Positions 16,701-26,449 of a stretch of DNA of 39,964 nucleotides are shown here, in pieces (position 1 is the first letter of the stretch; each line of letters begins with the position of its first letter). The position numbers and the translations under genes were made by a program. The notes beneath the pieces were generated by a model. That model worked only from the letters and a program-made list of their open reading frames with translations. It made no database searches and was not told the origin of the DNA. The DNA is from a virus. The DNA lies in the IMG/VR virus record IMGVR_UViG_3300046804_003091, positions 1 to 39,964 of that record. One strand, given 5' to 3'.

Positions 16701-19700
16701 AAGGCGGGTTAAGGTTCACGCTACCTAAGAATGTAAAGATAGCAAATGGGTTGACGTTCTCAGTGCGAGAAGAGAAAGGCTGATCAACTAATATACGATG
16801 TGTATACGGCAATGTGATGATATCACCAGTCAATGCATACCCGTCAGTTGTACGATCTTCATCTAATTGATTTGTCTCTAATAGATTTACGTTACTCATT
16901 GTGTAGAACGGACGTAATTCTTGTGCTGTCATATCAATAGCACAACGATAATCTACAGATCCAGTATCTCCTAGATCTGTACCTTTGAAGCTATCTACAA
17001 TGAAACCATTCTTAAATCTATCTAATCCAAGTTCATCTTGAATTGTTAATGATTTAGTTTCTTGTTCTAATAAAGACAACGCTGTATAGTATTCAAGGTT
17101 TTCAATACGCTTATCTAACTTACCAATGTCTCGCATAGTATAACGTTTAGTATCGATAGTTTCAATTTGGATAGAACCTTGAGATGGGAACATTGTATAA
17201 GCAGAGATATGTAACTTTGCAATAAGCATGCCCAAGTTAGGATCTTTTGGTTCTTCAGGATTCAAGCTTGGAACACCATCTGCTGTAAAGAATGTACCAT
17301 CAATATTAAGAGCTAACTTATCTGAACGTGGTAAGTAGTATGAATAGCTTGTTGAAGTTTCAAAACCAATTTTTGGAAGCTCTGAGCGAGAAGCGCCAGT
17401 ACCACTGAATAACGTACCAGCATTGCCAATACGTGGACGGAAGTCCATCACATCTGAAAGAGCTACAACACCTGTTGAAGAGATGTAGTATGGAATCTTA
17501 TTATATGGAACTTCACCAGTATATGAATTAACTGTGAAGTAATCACCGGCAGTACCAGTACTATGATCGAAGTAATCGAAGATTACACGAACTGCACCAG
17601 TTGGAACTGGATAACCATCTTTACGAGTAATAGTCGCAACATCATAGTGAGTATCACGCTGGCCATTATCAAATGTATACCAAGAAGTAATATCTGTAGT
17701 AGTTGCTGGATTAGACGACGCTGTCCATGTACCAGCTTGAGCCATTCTAATAGTTACGATTCTATAACCATCTGCTTTAGCTAGAGAAAGTGTTAAAGGA
17801 GTAACAGCGGCTGAACTTGTAAAGTCTGCTGTTGCATTATCAACGAGTGTTTTCTTCTTCTCTTGTGCAGAAGAACCAGTCTTACGCACTGGAGCAAATA
17901 AGCTATATGATTTACTTGCTGTTAAGCCTGTAAGTAAAACGTCAACGCCGTTATTCTGTAATGTAATATTAGTTGGAGCATCAATTGTGCCATCAGTTCT
18001 ATTAACTAAAATATAATCGCTTGATTGTGCTGATGGGTTAAATTCTGCACCAGTAGTAGTTGATCCTGTAGCAGAACCAACTGAGAATGTTAATGATGTA
18101 ACACCTGAACCAGTAGAGCTATCAAATCTTTGAGTAGTTGTATAAGTGTTTAATTGTTCATTATCACCAGTACCACCGCGTGTATTACGAATGAATGAAT
18201 ATGCTAGTGGGAATAATAATGGTAAACCACCAGAATCATTTACGCCTGTACCAACTCGCGAATATACTGCACCTGAAACTGTTCCACTAAAAGCTGAATC
18301 TATCGTCAATGAAGAATTAGATGCTATAGCAGTAACACGACGGAATTCATATGCACCGGTTGAATTTACAGTTCTGATATAATCATTAACTTTTAGTTGA
18401 GTAGTAAATGCAGAACCAGAAGCACCAGTCACTGTTGTGCTAGAGCCACTAATAAATCCAGAAAGCGTTGTGTATGTTCCATAAACATCAGCTGCAATAT
18501 TTGTTTTTGTTGTACCAGTATCATAGAATACTTGTTTAACATCTCTTTCAAATGTATAACCAGATAACATCTCTACATCAAAGATGTATGCTTTATAAAC
18601 ACCAGTGCTTGTTCCTGGAGTACCAGAATCAAATTCAAATCCACGAAGGCGAGCATAACCAACTAAAGTACCAGAACCAGCAGCTTGTGGATTTGATGAA
18701 GGAGTTAATCTATTATATAGAGAAACTTTAGGGAATGTTGAACAATCAACTAAACCATGTACATTATTTAAGTACATATAGTTACCGTATGAAACTGGGA
18801 TAGCATCACCAGAGATACGATCGTATGTTCTTGCTTTAGGAACTTTTACATATTCTGTTGCGATCTTCTCGATCTCATAACCTTGAACATATGCTTTACC
18901 TGGTTCGATAGCTACTGCTACAGCATCATCGTCACCACCCTTTTCAGGAGTTAAATAACCTCGATTAAATGCCGGATTTGTTGTATAGTTCCAATCAATA
19001 ATACCATCATTGACGTTTTGATATGGATCTGTTGCATCAAATGAAGTAGAAGGTTCTACTGCACCAGATAAACCTGTCTTAAGAGCCACAAAATAATTAC
19101 CGCCAGAAGTTACTATATCTCCAAGTCTATATGCTGTACCTGGGCCTGTCCATTCTCCACGATCATTATTGCGGTGTTCACGTACAGCTACTTTAAATGG
19201 AGAAACAGTATAGTGCCCAGATTCATCATATGTACGACGAGCTAGAGTCTTAGCTAGTATAGAATATTCTGTCTCGCTAACTTTAGACTGTAATATACCA
19301 TCAGTAACTCGAATAAGCTCAATAAAGTTTGAGTCAGATACTGAATCAACTGCAAGTTTTGATAGTGTTAGAACGATTTGATAACGATGTGCTCCAGGAG
19401 CATTCTCATTAGGAACTCCATTGGCATTATCATTGAGTGTGTTATCATCATTTGAATCGATGATGTTTTCTGCAACACTTAAACCAACTCTATATGTTGG
19501 AGTGTTTGAATATTTTTCTAGTACAATTGTTTGTGATTCTACAAGAGCGAATTGCCCTTTAATAAAGTAGATACCTTGTTCAATGGCTGCAAGAGCACTC
19601 TTACCAATTACACCAGAACCAGTCTTAATCTGTACTGTTCTCTCAAGACCACTAATTGTAGTATCTGCAGAAGCAACTAGTGTTTCACCAGCAGTGAATA

Positions 19701-20136
19701 CTTTGGTTGTGTTATCATCACCAGAAGATGTATAACGAATGAATAATGTAATAGCATCAGTAACTAAAGGATTAGTAGCATTTGCTTCTTCTGCTACAAC
19801 TTTAGATACGCGCGCAGTAACTCCAGAAGTTTGACCAGTGATAGTAGCACCAACTAGATCAGACACGATTGTATTAACATCAATCGCATTAGTTTCAGAT
19901 TCTATCTTTAAATATGTCACATCTGTATCAACAGAAGATTGACCAGGAATAACCATGGCACCTTCTTTGAAAAGATGTAAACCTACACGTTCAACTTGAG
20001 ATTGTAAATAAGTTTGAAGTTGGTTTAATTCTCTTACTTGTAAAGAGACACCAGGTCTAAATAATACTCGAAGGTATTTCTTAGTCTCATCATAATCATC
20101 ATAATATGGCGGTTGAGAAAAGATCTTTAATGACAT
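13735..20136 (-). CDS. Giant baseplate-associated structural protein, DUF4815-type N-terminus
   Basis: This 2133-residue protein starts SLKIFSQPPYYDDYDETKKY and continues with FRPGVSLQVRELNQLQTYLQ (27-46), which matches the DUF4815 block of large phage structural proteins. The rest is beta-rich with repeated Ser/Thr/Gly stretches and no transmembrane segments. A helical RIENLEYYTALSLLEQETKS segment lies near the centre. Its place after gp6, the gp7-slot gene and gp8 corresponds to the gp9/gp10/gp11 part of T4, so it may replace these proteins in linking fibres to the baseplate. T4 has no single protein of this size there. The functional placement is inferred from order. Confidence 0.83.
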   Translation of the reverse strand: MSLKIFSQPPYYDDYDETKKYLRVLFRPGVSLQVRELNQLQTYLQSQVERVGLHLFKEGAMVIPGQSSVDTDVTYLKIESETNAIDVNTIVSDLVGATITGQTSGVTARVSKVVAEEANATNPLVTDAITLFIRYTSSGDDNTTKVFTAGETLVASADTTISGLERTVQIKTGSGVIGKSALAAIEQGIYFIKGQFALVESQTIVLEKYSNTPTYRVGLSVAENIIDSNDDNTLNDNANGVPNENAPGAHRYQIVLTLSKLAVDSVSDSNFIELIRVTDGILQSKVSETEYSILAKTLARRTYDESGHYTVSPFKVAVREHRNNDRGEWTGPGTAYRLGDIVTSGGNYFVALKTGLSGAVEPSTSFDATDPYQNVNDGIIDWNYTTNPAFNRGYLTPEKGGDDDAVAVAIEPGKAYVQGYEIEKIATEYVKVPKARTYDRISGDAIPVSYGNYMYLNNVHGLVDCSTFPKVSLYNRLTPSSNPQAAGSGTLVGYARLRGFEFDSGTPGTSTGVYKAYIFDVEMLSGYTFERDVKQVFYDTGTTKTNIAADVYGTYTTLSGFISGSSTTVTGASGSAFTTQLKVNDYIRTVNSTGAYEFRRVTAIASNSSLTIDSAFSGTVSGAVYSRVGTGVNDSGGLPLLFPLAYSFIRNTRGGTGDNEQLNTYTTTQRFDSSTGSGVTSLTFSVGSATGSTTTGAEFNPSAQSSDYILVNRTDGTIDAPTNITLQNNGVDVLLTGLTASKSYSLFAPVRKTGSSAQEKKKTLVDNATADFTSSAAVTPLTLSLAKADGYRIVTIRMAQAGTWTASSNPATTTDITSWYTFDNGQRDTHYDVATITRKDGYPVPTGAVRVIFDYFDHSTGTAGDYFTVNSYTGEVPYNKIPYYISSTGVVALSDVMDFRPRIGNAGTLFSGTGASRSELPKIGFETSTSYSYYLPRSDKLALNIDGTFFTADGVPSLNPEEPKDPNLGMLIAKLHISAYTMFPSQGSIQIETIDTKRYTMRDIGKLDKRIENLEYYTALSLLEQETKSLTIQDELGLDRFKNGFIVDSFKGTDLGDTGSVDYRCAIDMTAQELRPFYTMSNVNLLETNQLDEDRTTDGYALTGDIITLPYTHRILVDQPFSSRTENVNPFAIFTFLGSVNLNPPSDEWFEVNRRPDIVNNVEGNFTAVQTALEATGALGTVWGAWETNWVGQTRNIDRLVVTRGFDSKDYGLGAGRWSDRHTFTQAELQAIGGDATSFGNGAAGARVLTFQTQATTLGQSRTGIQTSITAKTDYQVVEDKVLQSALIPYIRSRELLFVCKGLKPNTLLHPFFDDTDIDLFVTPATKVNITAGNGTPFITDTNVGGAAEEFARQVNGKAEMSYNKGDVVYVKQRGSTTYNTQAISPATGIAVLTEKSSEQPYAEAVYLLNIKGAFQDGDIIKGSISGAEYTINGSVVVATTASDLITNFNGSVAGVFSIPNTDSIRFRTGIRDFKLTDSATGSLDFTTQGRSQYRAQGILETKQKTINAVRNAEITTQAVGQTRQTEVYSDERLTRDTGWYDPLAQTFLVQSNGGSFITKVDVFFATKDIGIPVTLQIREVVNGYPGQRVLPFSRVTLTPDKVNVDPSGIEPVATTFTFASPVYLQDATEYCIVLLSDSNAYRVWIAQLGEKNIGTDRFISEQPYAGVLFKSQNASTWTANQEQDLKFTIYAAEFDITKTPAVNFNNEPLPPIVLEGDPFQTKSGSSMVRVFAKNHSMPNGSSVIISNVAAGTYNGIVTTSSSGLNDTFTVVDTEIDSFVIDVGSNATASGYVGGSDVVATINVGYDAVNFIAQSQTFSETTLAFGMTPINQSYNPASTETSLVPNITTYFDTPNIIASQTNENLSALSGDKSLNVVARLTSENKNLSPVIDTSRMSLTTINNKIDTYTYSTKNNVDIDYKTVMTATTGVTYSGSVISIPNTSTYRSDAASIGVGKYISISNTSSGTNNTTDPILVTAVASDGSTITCDHTFTTQSSTATTITMLDNFVSEIAPVGGSGESKYITRVVNLANESTYLRIMFGANIPAVTGSDIEVYYKLLPSGSTTDITQFNFVKAEPTAALTKTSSQNTFTDVTYEMSDLAAFDAVVVKIVFKSGNTAQVPRVKDLRIIACA

Positions 20137-20158
20137 ATTTTAAAAGCCTTAATTTAAT

Positions 20159-21628
20159 TTATAGTTCTAATACTAGTTTAATATCTTCTGTTTGGCTGAT
20201 ATTTCTATTTACAGGTGATAAATTCTCAACGTAAACTAATTTACCTGACACTGGAACATATTCTGGAGCTGTGATAGAATCGATTGTTGCTGTAGCAGTT
20301 CCTATAGTAATAGTTTCGCCAACTTCAAATGATTTATATCCTGTGGTAGAGTTCTGATGAAACTTAATAGTTAAATCACCTGTGTCAATACTATCTACAT
20401 AACCCACCGCAGTAGATGTTGAGCCTGTTACGTTCTGGTCTTTGGCTAAAGTACCAACTAAACCAGAATATGTAATAGTAGTTAATGCATTTAATGTAGC
20501 TGAGTTGGCTACTGTTGCTGGATCCCAATATACAGGTAAATCAGCTGCGAATGTTGCCGCAGCTGTATGATCATTGTTTGCTACATAAGACATTCCATCA
20601 ACATATACTGTATCACCAGTAACATATTCTGTGCCAGTAACCCATTTTCCTAACAAGGAAAGCGAACCGCTATCTGTTTCATATGGATTTGCAACTAGAC
20701 CGATTTGACGGAAATCGTTGTCAACTAAGAAATCTCCTGAACCTTCATCTGCAACAAGTTGAACGTCAACCATCACATAAAAAGAACCTAGTTCGCCTAC
20801 GGCGTCAGCACCGTGGCCACCTGGAGGGGAGATAACAGCACGAGCTGTAGCTGGAGTGCCTGAAGTACCTCCGCTCAAACTTACAGTTGCATTACTATAT
20901 CCATGACCGCAACGTGCTGAATTAACTAAGATCTCTGTTACCGCACCGCCAGAAATTGTTACGTCTGCTGCAATAACTGTGCAACCTTCGCCATCACCAG
21001 TAATAGTTACTGTTGGCTTAGTAGTATAACCTGAGCCGCCGCTCGTAATTTTAATACGATGAATAGCACCCGGTAAAGCTGCTTGTTGAACATCCCATTG
21101 GACTGAATCATCATCGGTCTCTAAAGTTTTAACTGCAATAAACGATGCAGTGTTGAACTTAGCAACGTCTGAACCAGATAATGTGTACATATACTTCCAT
21201 TGATAACCGTCTGCTAGTACAGATCCAATAGAAGTCGATGAACCGGTTGGTTTGATTGAAGAACCACCAGAACCAGCTTTAATACATTTATAAACGCTCA
21301 ATTCGTCTGTAACCACAAAGTATTGTTTTGTGCTTAATGCACTATCCCTATCATCGTATTCTGAATATGTAGAACCAGAAATCCAGTTATAGCGTGGAAT
21401 TGCACGAGTAACGTTGGTAGCAGCCAACTTCTTCAGCGCTAAGATATTTTGCTGAGCATCATACTCATGATACTGAGAATCATCTGGGGTTGGCGGGCTA
21501 CTATCAGAAGTCCATGCGAATGAACGGCCAATGAATAGGTAATAGACGTCGTCTAAAGTACCATTTAACCCTTGAACCAAGGTATTGGCATTTTGATAAC
21601 GAAACTTTGTAGTAATAATTGCAGACAT
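20159..21628 (-). CDS. 8: Baseplate wedge protein gp8-like
   Basis: This 489-residue protein begins MSAIITTKFRYQNANTLVQG. It has a YYVF/YFVV-type core, then repeated GSGYTTKPTVTITGDGEG / CGHGYSNATVSLSGG strands followed by ISPPGGHGADAVGELGSFYVM (about 260-280). I associate that block with gp8 wedge proteins of T4-like phages. Gene order gp25, gp6, gp7 slot, gp8 agrees. In T4, gp8 (334 aa) is a dimer within each of the six baseplate wedges. This version is longer, with an added C-terminal strand-rich module. A TATAAATA late promoter lies 33 bases upstream. Confidence 0.75.
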   Translation of the reverse strand: MSAIITTKFRYQNANTLVQGLNGTLDDVYYLFIGRSFAWTSDSSPPTPDDSQYHEYDAQQNILALKKLAATNVTRAIPRYNWISGSTYSEYDDRDSALSTKQYFVVTDELSVYKCIKAGSGGSSIKPTGSSTSIGSVLADGYQWKYMYTLSGSDVAKFNTASFIAVKTLETDDDSVQWDVQQAALPGAIHRIKITSGGSGYTTKPTVTITGDGEGCTVIAADVTISGGAVTEILVNSARCGHGYSNATVSLSGGTSGTPATARAVISPPGGHGADAVGELGSFYVMVDVQLVADEGSGDFLVDNDFRQIGLVANPYETDSGSLSLLGKWVTGTEYVTGDTVYVDGMSYVANNDHTAAATFAADLPVYWDPATVANSATLNALTTITYSGLVGTLAKDQNVTGSTSTAVGYVDSIDTGDLTIKFHQNSTTGYKSFEVGETITIGTATATIDSITAPEYVPVSGKLVYVENLSPVNRNISQTEDIKLVLEL

Positions 21629-21660
21629 GGTTTTTTAAGTCCTTAAGGAATATATGTTTC

Positions 21661-21668
21661 TATTTATA
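21661..21668 (-). promoter_or_regulatory. T4-type late promoter, TATAAATA
   Basis: Exact TATAAATA on the minus strand. The expected start near 21654 gives a ~26-base leader with AAGGAC before the ATG at 21628. It is in the 40-base gap between two wedge genes, so it probably gives extra late transcription of the gp8-like gene and everything downstream. Confidence 0.62.
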
Positions 21669-22754
21669 TCACGAGAGATCAACTACAACAGTTGTTCCTT
21701 CTGTTATTGGATCGGTTAAATCAATTGTTTCATTATATGCTCCAGAGCCTAGATCTGCTGGTTGAGTATATAAGAAGCTAGCTAATAAGATAGTTGTATT
21801 AGCATAACCTTCATCTAACTGTGCTTGGTTAACTGAAGGCATAATATTTGTCTTCAATCCTAAGCATGGTCCTTCTAATACAACGTCGTCATATTTAGAA
21901 GCAAAATCTAATAATGTAAATTTATATTGATCAAAATGTTTAAATGTTGGGCCAAGCGGGATAGAAGCCTTAGATAACAATGCACCAAGATTATAATTAC
22001 CCAACAGATCTCTGTATACCAATGCGATAGACATTGGAGAAGATACTAAATCTGCAATTATAGGTCTAGTAGCAGCTTCAGCAGCAATAGAACCCGGTTG
22101 CAATCTTGGAAATTTTAATTTTTTATTAAAAGGGATTGAAACAATCTTAATCTCGCCGAAGAATATAAATCCGGCCGGATGTAGCACCTTTGTTACAATA
22201 TCTTTCCAAAGTTCATATGTCTTACTAGTCTTAATAACATATGAATAGTCTTGATAGTAATAACTATCCTGCAAATATTTACGATCTGATAAGAAACCAT
22301 TATTATCTAAGTATCTTCCATCGGTGTTATTCCAATTACCAGAAGATGGTCTAAGCATATCCACACGAGGGAAATAAAGTTCGATCTGATCTTGGAACAA
22401 TATATTAAATAGAGCTTCATATGATGGCAAAGAACCTTTAGCCAAATAAAGATCTACGATCTGTTTATATAGTTTACGACGATCTACACCAGCAACATCT
22501 GGAATTGGACTAGCGATAGAACGCTGGATATACGGTATAAATTCTTCAGCAACGTTATCGATATTCTTAATATCAACTAGTTTATTGATGATATTTGCTG
22601 GAGAATAAACAGTTTGTTGTTGCCACTCTAAATACGCTTCCATGAATTCCATGAAGCGCGCATTCTCACGCAGATGCTCAGGTACTACACCGTCTAATGT
22701 GTAAAAATCTGGTAACGTTGTACCTAATCTATCGGTTAATACGGTATATGGCAT
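21669..22754 (-). CDS. Baseplate wedge protein in the gp7 position
   Basis: The 361-residue product has DRRKLYKQIVDLYLAKGSLP, then YEALFNILFQDQIELYFPRVDML and DSYYYQDYSYVIKTSKTYELW, ending in VLHPAGFIFFGEI. The blocks 'KGS..SYe.LFr.lF', 'YYQDYSYVI' and 'HPAG' are those I recognise from wedge proteins of T4-like phages. It follows gp6 by two bases, the place of T4 gene 7. T4 gp7 is about three times longer, so this is either a minimal version or a functional replacement. The label by position is less certain than the baseplate assignment. Confidence 0.72.
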   Translation of the reverse strand: MPYTVLTDRLGTTLPDFYTLDGVVPEHLRENARFMEFMEAYLEWQQQTVYSPANIINKLVDIKNIDNVAEEFIPYIQRSIASPIPDVAGVDRRKLYKQIVDLYLAKGSLPSYEALFNILFQDQIELYFPRVDMLRPSSGNWNNTDGRYLDNNGFLSDRKYLQDSYYYQDYSYVIKTSKTYELWKDIVTKVLHPAGFIFFGEIKIVSIPFNKKLKFPRLQPGSIAAEAATRPIIADLVSSPMSIALVYRDLLGNYNLGALLSKASIPLGPTFKHFDQYKFTLLDFASKYDDVVLEGPCLGLKTNIMPSVNQAQLDEGYANTTILLASFLYTQPADLGSGAYNETIDLTDPITEGTTVVVDLS

Positions 22755-22756
22755 TT

Positions 22757-24631
22757 TTAATCAGATTCGTGACGAGAAGTTGTAGTATAACCGATACCAG
22801 CTGGAGTACCACCAGTTGCAATAGTATCGATCTCGCCCGTTACAGTCACGTCATCCATTACAATCTTAATTAATTGATTGCGTTTAGGAGCAATGTCATT
22901 TGAATTTGGTATTGCTGTAAATGTAATATAATCTCCAGCAATAGCAGAAGGCGCAAACTTAGATAATACAACTAAACCTTGATTTGCAATAATATAACCA
23001 ACGTCTGATTCAGTTGTAATCTTATTATTATTTAAGATCTTATACATCTCTAATGTATGAGTTCCACCAACGTCGCTATGTGGATCACTTGCACCCAATA
23101 CTTGTGCACGATCTTGCAAATATGTGTCTATTCCATTATATGTAAATGAAGTAGATGTTATAACTTTTTCATTAGAACGTGTAGTGTATAAAGGAGATGA
23201 AAACTGGATATTATAAAGTCTTGGTGTATTTAATATAGGAACCAAACGTTTTGTCATATAAACACGAACAGTGCTATTAAGTATTGATGGATCACACGCA
23301 TCAATTAATCGCGTTAATTTAGAATGTCTAAATACACCATCAAACTGTTGAAGGTCTGAAGTATTATACGCGGAAATTGTATCAGTTACTAATTGATTTA
23401 ATTCTCCAGCTGTCAAAGATGTAAGAGCTGGATTATATTTGTAGTAAACCTGCAATTTAATATATGTGTATTCTGGATCAACGATCTCAGGTGTAATAGA
23501 AACAATATTTCTCGTCTTTAAGATTGTATCTTTAATCTTTGTCTTTTCAATATCATCTAATGCTTCACCATCTTTTGGTTTAATAGAGATATATGCTTTA
23601 CCATATTGCGGTGGATCATTTTGTTCTCCACCCCAAACAGTGATAGATTCTACGTTTGCATAGTTTTCTAAGATAGCTGCACGATAATCATCTGGTGTAA
23701 CAACTCTGTTTTGTGCAATATATGTTAATGGTGCATTAAACTTGATAGAATCTTTAGATTCGCGATCTGAACCAGAATCTGATTTTGTTAATGTTGCAAT
23801 TGTTGCATTAGTATTACCTTGAATATTTCCATTTAGAGCGAATACAGTTGCTCCATTACCTTCTGCTGCATCTGTTGACAACCACTCGATAATAACAACA
23901 TTACCTGCATCTAACTTTAATGATGTTATACCATCACCAAAATAGATTTCGAATCTTTCTGAAACAGCTTCTTGTAAATAATAAGCTTTAGATGTAGAAT
24001 TTAATTTAGTAAAGTCTTTAGCGAGTGTAAACACATCATATGATGTTGCTGATTCGTTTTCTTTAACTTTGACTACAATGGTTTGTCTATCACAGTTTAG
24101 ATCTGGTATTTCATAATATTGGTGTGTGTCAAAGTTATCAACTGTATATTGAATTGTTTTTAAGATACCTTGATTAATCGTCACATTTGAAAATGTGTAA
24201 ACTCCAGAAACTGGAGCAATCGTCTTTGCTTCTAATGCTGTAAACACGTATTGCTTATCATTAATAGTAGTCGTAAATTGTGTTCCACGATCTAGCGTTA
24301 AACGAGAAGGAGAACCTGTAGGAGAATTAACAGTAATATCGACAGTTGCAAACGAAGAAGTCTTTGAACGAGGGATATAACCTAGTAATTTTGCGTGTGA
24401 AACTATGTTTTGACGGCGATCAGCAGAATCAAGGAAAACCTCATTAATAGCCATGTTTGCATTCATAGCATTATAATGAGTGTTATAAGCTAGAAGATCT
24501 ATAAGCACGGCCATGCCAGAACCTTCAAAGTCATAGTCAGTAAACTTGCCTGAAGCTTGTAGACCCTTCATGTGGGATTTTAGATTTTCCTTAATTTGGA
24601 AAAAGTCTAGTTCGGTTACCTTAAGTGCCAT
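22757..24631 (-). CDS. 6: Baseplate wedge protein gp6 (baseplate J-like)
   Basis: A 624-residue protein with the N-terminal gp6 pattern: FTDYDFEGSGMAVLIDLLAYNTHY, then NMAINEVFLDSADRRQNIVS and AKLLGYIP. The central AP.TYIAQNRVVTPDDYRAAI segment is the baseplate J core. T4 gp6 (660 aa) dimerises to form the continuous inner ring of the baseplate, and the size agrees. It is one base from gp25 upstream, as in T4-like tails where gp25 and gp6 form the wedge core. Confidence 0.93.
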   Translation of the reverse strand: MALKVTELDFFQIKENLKSHMKGLQASGKFTDYDFEGSGMAVLIDLLAYNTHYNAMNANMAINEVFLDSADRRQNIVSHAKLLGYIPRSKTSSFATVDITVNSPTGSPSRLTLDRGTQFTTTINDKQYVFTALEAKTIAPVSGVYTFSNVTINQGILKTIQYTVDNFDTHQYYEIPDLNCDRQTIVVKVKENESATSYDVFTLAKDFTKLNSTSKAYYLQEAVSERFEIYFGDGITSLKLDAGNVVIIEWLSTDAAEGNGATVFALNGNIQGNTNATIATLTKSDSGSDRESKDSIKFNAPLTYIAQNRVVTPDDYRAAILENYANVESITVWGGEQNDPPQYGKAYISIKPKDGEALDDIEKTKIKDTILKTRNIVSITPEIVDPEYTYIKLQVYYKYNPALTSLTAGELNQLVTDTISAYNTSDLQQFDGVFRHSKLTRLIDACDPSILNSTVRVYMTKRLVPILNTPRLYNIQFSSPLYTTRSNEKVITSTSFTYNGIDTYLQDRAQVLGASDPHSDVGGTHTLEMYKILNNNKITTESDVGYIIANQGLVVLSKFAPSAIAGDYITFTAIPNSNDIAPKRNQLIKIVMDDVTVTGEIDTIATGGTPAGIGYTTTSRHESD

Positions 24632-24632
24632 A

Positions 24633-25103
24633 TTATCTTATTCTCTCTAATACAATAGTTGTTGTTGCTACTTGGCCTGTAGATACTACTTGAAACTCTA
24701 ATGTAAGTCTGTAAGCATTTTGATCCTCAAAGAATTCTGAATCTATTTCTAAGATACGAACTCTTGGTTCAAAGTTGGTTATAACACGACGTACTGCTTC
24801 TTCAATACCATGAATAGTAATATCATCAGCTGGTTCAAATAATAGACCACGAACTCCAGAGCCAATTTCTGGTTGGAATGGTCTTTCATTGAAATTAGTT
24901 AGCACTAAGTTGACCACAGATTTTTTAACTGCTTCAGTATCTCTAAGCGGGTTGATATCTCCAGTGACTGGATTTGGTCTAAACAGTAGGTCTAAATCTG
25001 AATACGTTGATTCTCTACCACCATATGATAGTGTGCGCATAGGCGCAGGAGACGATGGTGAATTTATACCTAGTGGTTTATCTGATAGATTTTGTGATCG
25101 CAT
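24633..25103 (-). CDS. 25: Baseplate wedge protein gp25
   Basis: This 156-residue product has the gp25/GpW family core: VKKSVVNLVLTNFNERPFQPEIGSG, then LLFEP and a helix ending AVRRVITNFEPRVRI. The EPR-type motif (E-P-R at about 117-119) is the signature that nucleates the sheath in contractile systems. T4 gp25 (132 aa) bridges the wedges and first sheath ring. The N-terminal ~25 residues are a short extension. It lies between the hub genes and gp6. Confidence 0.93.
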   Translation of the reverse strand: MRSQNLSDKPLGINSPSSPAPMRTLSYGGRESTYSDLDLLFRPNPVTGDINPLRDTEAVKKSVVNLVLTNFNERPFQPEIGSGVRGLLFEPADDITIHGIEEAVRRVITNFEPRVRILEIDSEFFEDQNAYRLTLEFQVVSTGQVATTTIVLERIR

Positions 25104-25114
25104 GGTTCTATTTA

Positions 25115-26440
25115 TTATGCCGAGAATACGCTATAGGCTTTTTCAGTAAATTTAACACGCTTTTCATAATCTATAACTTTAGCTGGATCTGCATTTGGTT
25201 TTCCTGCATTAACTAAAGCTCCGCATTCACCCCAAGCTTTCTTATCAGCATAGTCTGAAATATTCTTAGTTTTAAAATACCAAGCTCCAGTCTCAACAGC
25301 AATGTTCTTATCTGTTACAACTAAATCTGGATTTTTTACTAGACGATCATCACCAAAGAAAGCTTTTGATGCTCTTAAGTAATTGTCTTTAAATGTAAGT
25401 TGTTTTAAACCTCTACCACGATATTTCCAACCATCTCCTGGTTCTGGATCTAATAATTTGCGTTCTACCATATAGATGATATTCGCAACGTATTCTGCAC
25501 CCTTAGAAACAGCAATTTTTGCGTCATCAAGTGTAGCAAAACGTTTATTTCCTGGATTTAACTTGTTAAATAAAAATTCTGCACTATACTTAACGGTCTC
25601 TTCAATATTTTTCCAACTTGTTTCAACTCCTACATTACCAACAAAGGCTGCTACTCGTTCAGGAGTAGTAATATTATACTTTGGCAATGTAGTATTCAAA
25701 TAATCATACCATTCACCGGCAGCAGATCCTCCAGCTTTGATTAACTTATCTTTTGTAAATTGAAATGTAAATCCTGAAGACGGAGGAGTTGATGGTTTTG
25801 TCTCTATAACAGGATCTTTTTTAGGAGTTACAGGAGGAGTTGGTTTAGGTTTTGGAGTATCATAAACTGGAGCACCAGTCGTATCAGTCACCACCATCAC
25901 ATTACCGTTCGAATCTGTAGTAGTCTTAGCTTGTACTTCAACGTTTGGAACTACAGGAACTTCTTTCTTAGTTACAGGATCTATTTTCTTTTCATTACAA
26001 ATATTAGCTGTAATAGATTCTAAAGATGTCTCTGATATTTTCTGTTGTACATTTTGGAAAGCTGCGCCAACGTTACCTAATGCATCATTAAGTTGTGCAA
26101 AGATATCTTTATTGCCTTGTGCATTTAATCCAGCAGGTTTAGGGATCTTTGCAATGATAGCATCTAAATCTGGAACAGCTGTACCGAATTTGGCTTTTAA
26201 TTCTGCAACTTTTGCAGAATATTCATCAGCGCTTAAATTTGGAAGATTAATAAGTTCTTCCTTCAAATTAATCGAAGGGATTTGAGGCACATTTACCTCT
26301 TGCAACTTATTTTTAATGGTATCAGCGATAGAACCAATGTCGCCAATACCATTTAAACCTGTAGCGATCTTTTCTTTTAAGCTGTCTATTCCAGCCTTTG
26401 CTTCATCTAAGGCTGCATTAATTCCGCATGGAGATGCCAT
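25115..26440 (-). CDS. Virion-associated muralytic protein, GH19-like domain
   Basis: This 441-residue protein has a helical N-terminus (1-150, DEAKAGIDSLKEKIATGLNG), a Pro/Lys/Thr-rich linker (about 195-222) and a C-terminal domain of the chitinase/lysozyme GH19 type. The blocks are VAAFVGNVGVETSWKN (candidate catalytic E273) and GDGWKYRGRGLKQLTFKDNY (335-354). GH19-like phage enzymes cut peptidoglycan. It lies between gp5 (which lacks a lysozyme domain) and gp25, so it probably supplies the hole-making activity at the hub during infection. There is no signal peptide or membrane span. A role in lysis is possible but less likely from its place. Confidence 0.88.
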   Translation of the reverse strand: MASPCGINAALDEAKAGIDSLKEKIATGLNGIGDIGSIADTIKNKLQEVNVPQIPSINLKEELINLPNLSADEYSAKVAELKAKFGTAVPDLDAIIAKIPKPAGLNAQGNKDIFAQLNDALGNVGAAFQNVQQKISETSLESITANICNEKKIDPVTKKEVPVVPNVEVQAKTTTDSNGNVMVVTDTTGAPVYDTPKPKPTPPVTPKKDPVIETKPSTPPSSGFTFQFTKDKLIKAGGSAAGEWYDYLNTTLPKYNITTPERVAAFVGNVGVETSWKNIEETVKYSAEFLFNKLNPGNKRFATLDDAKIAVSKGAEYVANIIYMVERKLLDPEPGDGWKYRGRGLKQLTFKDNYLRASKAFFGDDRLVKNPDLVVTDKNIAVETGAWYFKTKNISDYADKKAWGECGALVNAGKPNADPAKVIDYEKRVKFTEKAYSVFSA

Positions 26441-26449
26441 AGTTTATCC

